64,000 nucleotides of DNA from Betaproteobacteria bacterium (GTDB lineage Bacteria > Pseudomonadota > Gammaproteobacteria > Burkholderiales > SG8-41): the NCBI GenBank assembly GCA_900299145.1, contig OMIN01000033.1, forward strand, positions 1 through 64,000, written 5' to 3'. The position numbers were made by a program, and so were the translations under genes. A model generated the notes under the pieces. That model did not search any database, had not been told where the DNA came from, and saw nothing but the letters and a program-made list of their open reading frames with translations. Below, piece after piece: positions 53,090-63,062 of the stretch. Positions within the stretch are counted from its first letter, which is position 1. Each line of letters starts with the position of its first letter.

Positions 53090-54877
53090 ATGATTCCGCA
53101 GTCTTTCATTCAGGATCTGCTGCATCGCGTCGACATTGTTGATGTGATAGACCGGCACGTAAAGCTTAAAAAGGCCGGCGCGAATTTTGCCGCGTGCTGT
53201 CCGTTCCATTCAGAGAAATCGCCGTCTTTCACGGTGAGCCCGAGCAAGCAGTTTTATCACTGTTTCGGCTGTGGCGCGCACGGCACCGCGGTCAGTTTCC
53301 TGATGGAATATTCCGGACTGGGGTTTGTCGAGGCGGTGAAGGATCTCGCGCACAGCGTCGGCCTCACTGTGCCCGAGGAGCGCAGCGGACAAAATGAACA
53401 GTACCGCAAGCGTACCGAAAGCGAAGACGGCGAAGACCTGCACGCGGTGATGTTAAAGGCCGCACAGTTCTATCGCAGTGCGCTGAAAGACGCGCCGCAG
53501 GCGATTGAGTATCTGAAAAAGCGCGGGTTGTCGGGTGACGTCGCCAAGAAATTCGGCGTGGGGTACGCGCCCGAAGGTTGGCAAAATCTCGAGCACGCGT
53601 TTGAGAATTACCAGTCGAGTGCGCTCACCGCCGTGGGGCTGGTCAAGCAAAACGACGAAGGCCGGCGCTACGATATTTTTCGTGACCGCGTGATGTTTCC
53701 GATTGTCGATGTGAAGGGCAACGTCATCGGCTTTGGCGGGCGCGTGATGGGGCAGGGCGAACCCAAGTATCTCAACTCGCCGGAGACGCCGCTGTTTGAA
53801 AAAGGCCGCGAGCTGTATGGACTGTATCAGGCGCGGCGCGCGATACGCGACGCGGGACGCGTAATCGTGGTCGAGGGTTACATGGATGTGGTGGCGCTGG
53901 CGCAATATGGCGTCGAATACGCGGTGGCCACACTCGGCACCGCCACCACGCCGATGCACGTGCAAAAACTGCTGCGGCAAACCGACGAAATCATTTATTG
54001 CTTTGATGGCGACAACGCCGGCCGCCGCGCGGCGTGGCGTGCGCTGGAAAATTCGCTGGGCCAGTTGGCCGATGGCAAACAGGTGCGCTTCCTGTTTTTG
54101 CCGCAGGGCGAAGACCCGGACACTTACGTGCGCCAGCACGGCAAGGAAAATTTTGAAAAGCTGCTGGACGGTGCGATTCCGCTATCGCAGTTCCTGTTGA
54201 ACGAGCTTTCTTCGCGCGTGGACCGCGGCACTTTTGAAGGCCGCACCAAACTGCTGCAGGAGGCCAAGCCGCTGGTCAAGGCCATCACTGCGCCGATGCT
54301 GTCGCTGATGTTGCGCAAGCAGTTGGCGCAGTTGGCCGGGTTCACGCAGCAGGAACTGGATCGCGAATTCGATGTCAAAGCGCAGCCAGCAGCCGCTGCC
54401 CCGCCCCCGCGGCGTGCGCCTCCCGCTCAGCGCTCCATTGTGCAAACAGTGATCGAGTTGCTGGCGCTGGACCCGGCGTTCGCGCACAAGGTTGATCGTG
54501 CGCAGCTTGCACCGGGTTTTGGCGCGCCGGGCGTGGATCAGTTGGAGCTGCGCGCATTGGACCGGCTGCTGGAAGTGCTGAGCGCCAGTTCGCCAGAGGC
54601 CGGCAAACCGTTGAATCTGGGGGAATTTTTTCGCCAAACTGAATTTGGCGAACTGTTCGAGGCGGTCGAGGCCGGTGTGTTGCGTTGGCAGGAGCGAGGG
54701 CTGTCCGGCGAAGCGTTCGAAGCCGAATTTATTGGCGCCTGGCGGCAGTTGCTTGAACGAAACCGCCTGGCGCGCGGAAAGGCGTTATCGGAGAAGTGGC
54801 AGCGGGAAGGATTGAGCGCTGAAGAGAAGTCAGAATTTCTCCTTTTGCAACAACAACTTAAGCCATATGGCGCGTAG
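53090..54877 (+). CDS. dnaG: DNA primase
   Basis: DnaG makes RNA primers at the fork. The 595 residues show all three domains: CHC2 zinc finger (Cys37, His40, Cys58, Cys61: CCPFH and HCFGC), the TOPRIM core (VIVVEGYMDVVAL, CFDGDNAGRRA) and a C-terminal DnaB-binding region after a Pro-rich linker (residues about 430-445). A normal primase with no odd features. Confidence 0.96.
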   Translation: MIPQSFIQDLLHRVDIVDVIDRHVKLKKAGANFAACCPFHSEKSPSFTVSPSKQFYHCFGCGAHGTAVSFLMEYSGLGFVEAVKDLAHSVGLTVPEERSGQNEQYRKRTESEDGEDLHAVMLKAAQFYRSALKDAPQAIEYLKKRGLSGDVAKKFGVGYAPEGWQNLEHAFENYQSSALTAVGLVKQNDEGRRYDIFRDRVMFPIVDVKGNVIGFGGRVMGQGEPKYLNSPETPLFEKGRELYGLYQARRAIRDAGRVIVVEGYMDVVALAQYGVEYAVATLGTATTPMHVQKLLRQTDEIIYCFDGDNAGRRAAWRALENSLGQLADGKQVRFLFLPQGEDPDTYVRQHGKENFEKLLDGAIPLSQFLLNELSSRVDRGTFEGRTKLLQEAKPLVKAITAPMLSLMLRKQLAQLAGFTQQELDREFDVKAQPAAAAPPPRRAPPAQRSIVQTVIELLALDPAFAHKVDRAQLAPGFGAPGVDQLELRALDRLLEVLSASSPEAGKPLNLGEFFRQTEFGELFEAVEAGVLRWQERGLSGEAFEAEFIGAWRQLLERNRLARGKALSEKWQREGLSAEEKSEFLLLQQQLKPYGA

Positions 54878-54909
54878 TAAATTTAAGTCAGTACGGACTC
54901 ACTTTAAGG

Positions 54910-54915
54910 TATAAT
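54910..54915 (+). promoter_or_regulatory. -10 element of an internal rpoD promoter
   Basis: Perfect TATAAT in the dnaG-rpoD gap. A -35 at the right spacing (GTCAGT) is weak. Betaproteobacteria often have an own promoter for rpoD here. Confidence 0.45.
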
Positions 54916-55027
54916 CCACGGTTCTTTTTTCCGGGCAATTCTGCGTAGATTTCGGCGCTATTTTTCGGCGTCGCTTTTCGCGCTGCATTGCCCGCAACGC
55001 GCGTTACTTATCAGCGGAATTTCACTC

Positions 55028-57076
<2,049 letters not shown>

Positions 57077-57079
57077 AAA

Positions 57080-57469
57080 ATGGAAATGCCCGAGGAGAAA
57101 ATCCGCAAAATCCTCAAGATTTCCAAGGAGCCCATCTCCATGGAAACCCCCATCGGCGACGACGACGATTCGCATCTGGGCGATTTCATCGAGGATCAAT
57201 CCACCGTGGCGCCGAACGACGCCGCAGTATTTGCGAGTCTGCGCGGCGTGACCAAGGACGTGCTCGACACGCTGACGCCACGCGAAGCCAAGGTGCTGCG
57301 CATGCGCTTCGGCATTGAAATGAATACTGATCACACGTTGGAAGAAGTCGGCAAGCAGTTCGATGTAACGCGCGAGCGCATTCGCCAGATTGAAGCAAAA
57401 GCGCTGCGCAAACTGCGGCACCCGTCGCGCTCCGAGCGGCTGCGCAGCTTCCTCGACAACGAGAGTTAA
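57080..57469 (+). CDS. rpoD: RpoD C-terminal part, regions 3.1-4
   Basis: A 129-residue in-frame continuation after TAG AAA ATG. Region 3.1 ([20 protein letters not shown]), the [14 protein letters not shown] linker and region 4.2 ([20 protein letters not shown]) that reads -35 elements. Without the first part it cannot be a working sigma; either translation restarts at the ATG 3 bp after the stop, TAG is decoded, or the base is an error. A terminator follows at 57499. Confidence 0.9.
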   Translation: MEMPEEKIRKILKISKEPISMETPIGDDDDSHLGDFIEDQSTVAPNDAAVFASLRGVTKDVLDTLTPREAKVLRMRFGIEMNTDHTLEEVGKQFDVTRERIRQIEAKALRKLRHPSRSERLRSFLDNES

Positions 57470-57498
57470 TTTCGGGTAGCTACTCAAGCGAACCCATC

Positions 57499-57537
57499 AA
57501 AACGGCGACACGCAAACCAGCGTCTCGCCGTTTTTTT
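57499..57537 (+). terminator. rho-independent terminator after rpoD
   Basis: AAAACGGCGA pairs with TCGCCGTTTT, with an inner ACGC/GCGT stem across a C-C mismatch, followed by a T-run. Confidence 0.85.
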
Positions 57538-57581
57538 GTATCAACGGATTTTGAAGGATTTTGTAAAAGGGAGGCAGCAGC

Positions 57582-58718
57582 ATGGCATTGACACCGATAC
57601 GCCGCGTGGTGACAGGGAACGACGCACAAGGCCGCTCGACGGTGGTATGGGACGGCCCGTCTCCGGGCACGCACGAAATCAACTTTAACGCGCGCGGCCA
57701 CACCGACTTCTGGGTGTGGCGGGAAACACCGCCGCCGCTGGATGGGAAGGAAGATGCGGGAAAATGGGACGACGAATTCCCGTGCCCCGTGGGCGGTGGG
57801 CATCAGCGCGTGGTGCACTGGCTGGCGAAGACGGCGGAGTCACCGCCCAACGATCCGTATCAGGCGCCCGTTCCGCACGGACGCACGTGGGACCGTGGCG
57901 GCGGCAACAACTACAACCGTTCGTACATGCACAAAACGAAGTCCGTTGACTACGGCATCCTGATTTCGGGCGAGCGCGTCGTCGAGCTCGACGACTGTAC
58001 GCTTACCATGAAGCCGGGTGATGTGATTATCGACGTCGGCGCGTGGCACTTGTGGGACAGCTCTAACACCGGATGTTTGATGGCGTTCGACATGTTTGAC
58101 GCGGAGTTTGTCGACGGCCCTGCCGGTACGTTGCAGGGCAATGACCTGCCCATGCGCCCGCCGGCAGATTTGAAATTGCCGCCAGGCGTGAAGCCGCAAC
58201 GGCGCATCGTCGCTGGCGACAAGGTGGCGGGCAAATCCAGTCTCGTGCTTGATACGGCCTCGCCCGATGTGCGCACCGACCCTGCACGGCCCGGCTTTGC
58301 GCTCCAGCGCATGTGGGTGGTGGACAGCGCACCGGCGAAGCTCGTCTACGAGACGCTGCATCTGCCCAACGTGCTGATCCCGCCGAAGAATGGTTCGGTG
58401 CTGAACGTGTTCACTTTCCCGCCCGATGCGACATGGCTAGGCAAGGTTGGTCAGCACGAAGTAGCCGCGTATTTTCAGGCCATGGGTGCGACCGGCGCTT
58501 CGACCTACAGCGCGCAGGCGAAACATCCGTACATGCAAAAAACACGAACGCTGGATTTGTGCATTGTGCTCGAAGGTGCAATCACGCTGGTGCTCGACAC
58601 GCAGGAGGTCGTCGTCAAACAGGGCGAGTTCGTGATCAATCGCGGCGGCAATCACGCGTGGCGCAATCACACGAACAAGCCGGCGGTGGTGTCGATAGCT
58701 TCGCATGATGCAAAATAA
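57582..58718 (+). CDS. bicupin protein
   Basis: Two cupin domains in 378 residues; AAAGGGAGGCAGCAGC is the ribosome site. The first (about 95-170) has VDYGILISGERVVELDD and IDVGAWHLWDSSN; the second (about 260-370) has the similar LCIVLEGAITLVLDTQE and INRGGNHAWRNHTNKP. The overall layout resembles bicupin dioxygenases or isomerases that carry one active and one decayed site. Its stop overlaps the start of a bug gene. Confidence 0.82.
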   Translation: MALTPIRRVVTGNDAQGRSTVVWDGPSPGTHEINFNARGHTDFWVWRETPPPLDGKEDAGKWDDEFPCPVGGGHQRVVHWLAKTAESPPNDPYQAPVPHGRTWDRGGGNNYNRSYMHKTKSVDYGILISGERVVELDDCTLTMKPGDVIIDVGAWHLWDSSNTGCLMAFDMFDAEFVDGPAGTLQGNDLPMRPPADLKLPPGVKPQRRIVAGDKVAGKSSLVLDTASPDVRTDPARPGFALQRMWVVDSAPAKLVYETLHLPNVLIPPKNGSVLNVFTFPPDATWLGKVGQHEVAAYFQAMGATGASTYSAQAKHPYMQKTRTLDLCIVLEGAITLVLDTQEVVVKQGEFVINRGGNHAWRNHTNKPAVVSIASHDAK

Positions 58719-59700
58719 GCCGCTACATCAATTGCCTGGCACTGCATTCACTGCCGCTGCGGCCATGGCGGCGGTGCTCGCAGCGGGCGCGGTGCATGCG
58801 CAGTGGACACCCACAAAGCCCGTCCGCTGCATCGTGCCCAGTTCGCCCGGGGGTGCGGCTGATGCGTCCGCGCGGCTGCTCGCCGACGGCGTCACCCGGG
58901 TTATCGGTCAGCGCGTCGTGGTTGAAAACCGCGCGGGCGCGAGCGGCAACATCGGCAGCGAGCTTGCTGCGCGCGCCACGCCGGATGGCTATACCTGGCT
59001 CATGATTAACAACGCCCAGGCGGCAAACGTCAGCCTGTTTAAAAACCTGTCGTACGATTTGCTTCGCGATTTTGCGCCGGTGACACAGGTCGATGCCGCG
59101 CCGCATGTTGTCGTGGTGCATCCGACACTGCCGGCAAAATCCATCGGCGAACTGGTGAAACTCGCGAGGGCACGTCCGGGGCAGCTCGATTACGCGTCGG
59201 CGGGGCTGGGTACGGTGACGTTTCTCGCGGCGGAAATTTTCAACGCGCAGGCGGGTATACAACTACGGCACGTGCCCTACCGCGGCGGCGGTGAGTCGCT
59301 GACATCGATTGTCGCAGGCGAAACCATTGTGTATTTCTCGCCGCTGCCGGTGGCGCTGGCCCACATGAAAAGCGGACGCCTGCGCGCGCTGGCCGTGACG
59401 TCAAAACAGCGCGCAGCCGCCGCGCCCGAGATTCCGACTGTGGCGGAGTCCGGTTATCCAAAGTACGAATTTTCGCTTTGGAACGGATTGCTGGTTCCGG
59501 CCAAAACGCCGCGTGAAATCGTGGTGGCGGTACGCAATGCCGCCGCTCTCGCGCTTAACGCACCGGAGTTGCGCAGCCGCATGAGCGCGATGAGCGTAAC
59601 GCCCATGGCCGGCTCGCCGGAAGACTTTTCGGCGTTCCTGAAATCGGAAGTCGAAGCCATTGCCGCAGTGGTGAGACGGCTTAATCTCAAGGCAGATTAA
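58705..59700 (+). CDS. Bug/TctC-family solute-binding protein
   Basis: Bug protein, 331 residues (ATG at 58705 or 58708), starting inside the bicupin gene, 14 bp before its stop. Leader with TAAAAMAAVLAAGAVHAQ; marks TPTKPVRCIVPSSPGGAAD, VVENRAGASGNIGSELAAR, NLSYDLLRDF and HVPYRGGGESLTSIVAGE. The tight overlap makes bicupin-Bug a clear two-gene unit. Confidence 0.9.
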   Translation: MMQNKPLHQLPGTAFTAAAAMAAVLAAGAVHAQWTPTKPVRCIVPSSPGGAADASARLLADGVTRVIGQRVVVENRAGASGNIGSELAARATPDGYTWLMINNAQAANVSLFKNLSYDLLRDFAPVTQVDAAPHVVVVHPTLPAKSIGELVKLARARPGQLDYASAGLGTVTFLAAEIFNAQAGIQLRHVPYRGGGESLTSIVAGETIVYFSPLPVALAHMKSGRLRALAVTSKQRAAAAPEIPTVAESGYPKYEFSLWNGLLVPAKTPREIVVAVRNAAALALNAPELRSRMSAMSVTPMAGSPEDFSAFLKSEVEAIAAVVRRLNLKAD

Positions 59701-59720
59701 ATCGCGCTGGCAACGTTTTT

Positions 59721-59746
59721 TAACTATTTGATTTTATTAATTATTT
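59721..59746 (-). repeat. AT-rich dispersed motif, copy 15
   Basis: The minus strand reads TTAATAAAATCAAATAGTTA and includes the stop codon of the OYE gene; it is on that gene's sense strand. Confidence 0.75.
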
Positions 59747-60931
59747 GGCATCCGGTGTCGCGCTGATGTTTTTTGCCGTGCGCGTGATGTGGTGTATTTC
59801 ATCGCGCCGTTTTAGCCACCAGCCGTAGGTGCGCGGCAGCAGACTGTAAAAATCCGGCACGTTCAACTCGCGCGCGGCGTGCACTGTCCAGTACGGGTCC
59901 CACAAGAACTCGCGCGCGATACCGATCAGATCGGCGCCGCCTTCCTGCAGGATTTTTTCCGCCTGATGCGCTTCGGTGATGAAGCCGACCGCGATGGTTT
60001 TGATTCCCACCTCGGCGCGCACGCGCGTGGAAAACGGCACGTGGTATCCCGGCGTGCGCGGTACCACAGTGGCTGAACCCGCACCGCCAATGCCGCCGGA
60101 AGAGGGCGTTACCACCTCAATGCCGCGTGCCTTCGCGGCGCGCGACACCGCTATGGTGTCTTCGAGCGTCCAAGCCGGGCCGCTGCCGTCCACTGCCGAG
60201 AGCCGCAGAAACACCGGCTTGTCTTTCGGCCACGCCGCGCGCACCGCTTCGATGATGTCCATGCAAAAGCGAGCGCGGCCTTCGAGGTCGCCCCCGTAAG
60301 CGTCTTCGCGCTTATTCGCCAGTGGCGACAAAAATTGATGAATCAGATAGCCGTGCGCGGCGTGAATTTCCACTACGTCGTAGCCGGCTTCCGCGGAACG
60401 CACCGCCGCCTCGCGCCAGTTCGCAACGACCTCTTTAATTTCGCTCGTGGTCAAACTGTGCGGTGCGGGATCCGTGGCTGCGGCGGGAATGTCGCTTGCG
60501 GAAACAGTTTGCCATGGTGCTTCACCGCGCGTAGCGTCGTCCGCCGTCAATTGCCGGTAACCATCCCACGGCGGACGGCCCGAGCCTTTGCGCCCGCCGT
60601 GGCCAAGCTGGATCGCGGGCACTGCGCCATGCTGCCGCAGAAAATCGTTGATGCGGCGGTAATCGGTGAGATGCTTGCTGTCGTAAATGCCCGCGCAGTG
60701 ATACGACTTTTTGCCGCGAAATTCGACGGCGGTTTCTTCGCAAAAAATCAGCCCCGCGCCGCCCATGGCGAATTGCCCCAGATGCACCAGGTGATAATCG
60801 TTGGGGCCGCCGTCGCGCTCGGACGCGTACTGGCACATCGGCGACACCACCACGCGATTGCGCAGCGTAACCGAGCCGAACGTCATCGGGGTAAACAGCA
60901 AGGGCAGTTTTTTATTCTTGGTGTCGTTCAT
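59741..60931 (-). CDS. Old Yellow Enzyme family NADH:flavin oxidoreductase (YqjM-like)
   Basis: FMN TIM-barrel ene-reductase, 396 residues. VSPMCQYASERDG carries the Cys that tunes the flavin in YqjM-type enzymes; EIHAAHGYLIHQFLSPLAN holds the ligand-binding His pair and KREDAYGG the FMN-phosphate segment. Such enzymes reduce activated C=C or nitro groups. The C terminus GWWLKRRDEIHH is short as in YqjM. It converges with the bug gene upstream and starts inside AT-rich motif copy 16. Confidence 0.93.
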   Translation of the reverse strand: MNDTKNKKLPLLFTPMTFGSVTLRNRVVVSPMCQYASERDGGPNDYHLVHLGQFAMGGAGLIFCEETAVEFRGKKSYHCAGIYDSKHLTDYRRINDFLRQHGAVPAIQLGHGGRKGSGRPPWDGYRQLTADDATRGEAPWQTVSASDIPAAATDPAPHSLTTSEIKEVVANWREAAVRSAEAGYDVVEIHAAHGYLIHQFLSPLANKREDAYGGDLEGRARFCMDIIEAVRAAWPKDKPVFLRLSAVDGSGPAWTLEDTIAVSRAAKARGIEVVTPSSGGIGGAGSATVVPRTPGYHVPFSTRVRAEVGIKTIAVGFITEAHQAEKILQEGGADLIGIAREFLWDPYWTVHAARELNVPDFYSLLPRTYGWWLKRRDEIHHITRTAKNISATPDAK

Positions 60932-60960
60932 AAGTATTTGTTTTTAAAGAGAATTTATTT
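60931..60960 (-). repeat. AT-rich dispersed motif, copy 16
   Basis: The minus strand reads TTAAAAACAAATACTTATG, where the last ATG is the OYE start; it is on that gene's sense strand. Confidence 0.65.
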
Positions 60961-61060
60961 CAAGCCTAATGAAAGGCTTCGAGTGTCCTATTTTCCCGCA
61001 AAACGGTAGAATCGCGCCTCTTCGTCAGTCCTATCATTGTTCTTCGAAGTGTTTCCCAGA

Positions 61061-61099
<39 letters not shown>

Positions 61100-61103
61100 A
61101 GGA

Positions 61104-61131
61104 CCTGCTCAAGCTAACTTTTTAAGGAAAA
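61104..61131. repeat. left copy of an imperfect direct repeat bracketing the nuclease segment
   Basis: CCTGCTCAAGC then TAACTTTTTAAGGAAAA; the partner at 63000-63026 reads CCTGCAAGCG then TAACTTTTTAGGGAAAA. A possible recombinase arm or boundary site. Confidence 0.55.
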
Positions 61132-61257
61132 CCTATATAAATCAACAGGTTGCAGGCGTTGTGGGTGGTGAAAAAATGCTTCTACGACGCTTCTACGGTT
61201 GCACCGTTTTTTGATCTCAAATTGGGTTAAAAACAGCGCAACTAAAATCAGTTTTAC

Positions 61258-61583
61258 GGGCCTCTAGCTCATGCTTGGTTAGAGCAGCGGACTTAAAGGC
61301 AAGTGACCTAAAGCGCAAGCTACGGTCAATTGCAATTGGGTTGCATGTGAGTAAGTTAACTCTGCTTGCATGTAGAACTACTCAAATTCGGGGAAGCCTC
61401 TGTTGCTTGCAACGTGGTAATCCCGAGCGAAGCCAAACAGCAATGTTTGGAACGTGTAGAGACTGTACGGGTAGGTCGTAAAGACAAGAGACAGTCCAGA
61501 CCACAAACTGGAAACAGGCAGTGAAAACTGTAGTGGTAAGCATAATCCGTTGGTGCCGAGTTCGACTCTCGGGGGGCCCACCA
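61258..61583 (+). tRNA. tRNA-Ile(CAU) with a group I intron
   Basis: Exon 1 is 61258-61293 (GGGCCTC, D-arm with a 2-nt longer loop, GCGGACT), exon 2 is 61541-61583 (CATAATCCG, T-arm CCGAG-CTCGG, GGGGCCC, ACCA). Joined, they give a full cloverleaf with CAU; lysidine at C34 would make it isoleucine-specific, as in tRNA-Ile2. The intron splits U33 from C34. The order of exons is normal. Cytoplasmic AUA decoding depends on it if no other copy exists. Confidence 0.85.
61294..61540 (+). ncRNA. group I intron (IC3-like) in the tRNA anticodon loop
   Basis: Self-splicing intron of 247 nt. Conserved core parts: AAATTCGGGGAAGCC (61384-61398), AATCCCGAGCGAAGCC (61419-61434), R-like GTAGAGACTGTACGGG (61456-61471), S-like AAGAGACAGTCC (61486-61497); P7 is GACTG with CAGTC. 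The last base is G, and a GGTC in the 5' part can pair with exon GACU leaving a U-G at the splice site. Related introns sit in cyanobacterial tRNA-Leu and in tRNA-Ile(CAU) of Azoarcus. There is no homing-endonuclease frame. Confidence 0.87.
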
Positions 61584-61588
61584 AATAC

Positions 61589-61622
61589 AAAACCCTCGTC
61601 AGCAATGGCGAGGGTTTTTTGT
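61589..61622 (+). terminator. rho-independent terminator after the tRNA
   Basis: AAAACCCTCG and CGAGGGTTTT around a 10-nt loop, then T-run; it ends the tRNA transcript. Confidence 0.85.
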
Positions 61623-61683
61623 TATCAAGCCAATAGGTCTAAACTGGCAAATAGGCAAAAAAATACTTAAGTGCGAGGTGGTG

Positions 61684-62931
61684 ATGTTGAGATTTTTAGA
61701 CAAAAACTCTGGCTATCTTTTCTCCAGTCGTGACTTGCGAGAGATGCTGGAAGAACGTTCACGTGCAATTAGAAATGAAATTGAACAAGTTGATTCCAAT
61801 CAATTGCTCAACACTTCAACTGTAGATTTAGCCAAATACTTTCATGAGAAGTATGTGCTTGTGGCGCCATCATTGAAAATAGGTGATTGGACTGCATCAC
61901 AACAAGAGACCAAAATTGATGTGAGTAGAGATCCAAATCGTTGGATATCTGACTCAAGCCGTCCTTTTTATATCGCTGGGCAGCGCATTGAAATTGAGGT
62001 GCCGATTGATGGTGAAGTTGAGCTTATGTATGCAAGGCCAAGCACTCACTCACTCAACCCTCCAAAAGGTCAAATTCGTGCGAAAACATTAATCTTGGAA
62101 TATGTAGTTGCACATGATGTTGCCGATGCAAATATCAGGGCTCAGGTTGACAGAGCTGTTGAGGAAATTAATAAGCACATTGAGTGGGTGGCAAAAGAAG
62201 TCCATGCCTTCAATGGCGAGATAGAGAAAGCAATTGAACTAGCTATAGATGATCGTAAAAAGAGAATTTTTGCGAATCATGGTCGGGTTGCATCTTTAGG
62301 TATACCGTTGAAAAGCAATCCCAATGCGCCTAAGACGTACGCTATTCCAGATGTAAAAAGAAAACTAGTTCCGTCACTTCCAAAGGCGTCAAATTTACCG
62401 TATGAGCCGGAGCCGATTCTGGACTACCAAGCATACGACCATATCCTTTCTGTCGTACAAAACATGACGAAGGTTATTGAGCGAAGTCCATCGGCTTTCA
62501 AGACTATGGGTGAGGAGGATTTACGGCAGCATTTTCTAGTGCAGCTGAACGGTCAATTTGAAGGTGCGGCTACAGGTGAGACATTTAACGTCAATGGAAA
62601 GACGGACATCCTGATACGTTCAAATGATCGAAACGTTTTTATTGCTGAGTGTAAGTTTTGGAAAGGCCCAAAACAGTACCTCGAAACGATAGACCAATTG
62701 ATTGGATACAAGGCTTGGCGTGACACTAAAACTGCCATATTGATATTCAATCGCACGACTGCAATGTCTACCATTTTGGAGAAGGTTGAAGCCACAACCA
62801 AAGAGCATAAAAATTTCAAACGTTCAGTTGACTGGAAACATGAAACTGGTTTCAGGTATGTCTTTCACCACGATGGTGATGCAAATCGCGAATTTGTTTT
62901 GACCGTTTTGATTTTTGATGTGCCAGCATAA
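61684..62931 (+). CDS. PD-(D/E)XK nuclease-like protein of unknown role
   Basis: A 415-residue protein, AT-rich like the island. The C-terminal third has a clear restriction-endonuclease-fold signature: Asp308 in NGKTDILIRS, then Glu322-x-Lys324 in FIAECKFWKG, and a Gln in LETIDQLIGY. The N-terminal two-thirds are mainly charged helices, a possible recognition or dimer part. ATG 61684 follows GAGG at 5 bp. No methyltransferase gene is next to it, so it is not an evident restriction pair. A stand-alone defence or element-protection nuclease is possible, not shown. Confidence 0.75.
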   Translation: MLRFLDKNSGYLFSSRDLREMLEERSRAIRNEIEQVDSNQLLNTSTVDLAKYFHEKYVLVAPSLKIGDWTASQQETKIDVSRDPNRWISDSSRPFYIAGQRIEIEVPIDGEVELMYARPSTHSLNPPKGQIRAKTLILEYVVAHDVADANIRAQVDRAVEEINKHIEWVAKEVHAFNGEIEKAIELAIDDRKKRIFANHGRVASLGIPLKSNPNAPKTYAIPDVKRKLVPSLPKASNLPYEPEPILDYQAYDHILSVVQNMTKVIERSPSAFKTMGEEDLRQHFLVQLNGQFEGAATGETFNVNGKTDILIRSNDRNVFIAECKFWKGPKQYLETIDQLIGYKAWRDTKTAILIFNRTTAMSTILEKVEATTKEHKNFKRSVDWKHETGFRYVFHHDGDANREFVLTVLIFDVPA

Positions 62932-62999
62932 ATTTTTCTACGATCAATCTCGCCAAAATCTTTGCTCTAAAAATGCGTTGAATTTAATATTTACTTAAG

Positions 63000-63026
63000 C
63001 CTGCAAGCGTAACTTTTTAGGGAAAA
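63000..63026. repeat. right copy of the imperfect direct repeat
   Basis: CCTGCAAGCGTAACTTTTTA then GGGAAAA; pairs with 61104-61131 and lies 37 bp before the integrase start. Confidence 0.55.
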
Positions 63027-63062
63027 ATTTACCCGTGCAGCGCAGAGTAAGTTGGACAATTC

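Noticed and set aside
61275-61481. 68-residue frame in the tRNA intron
   Set aside because: It overlaps the conserved intron core and has no homing-endonuclease motif.
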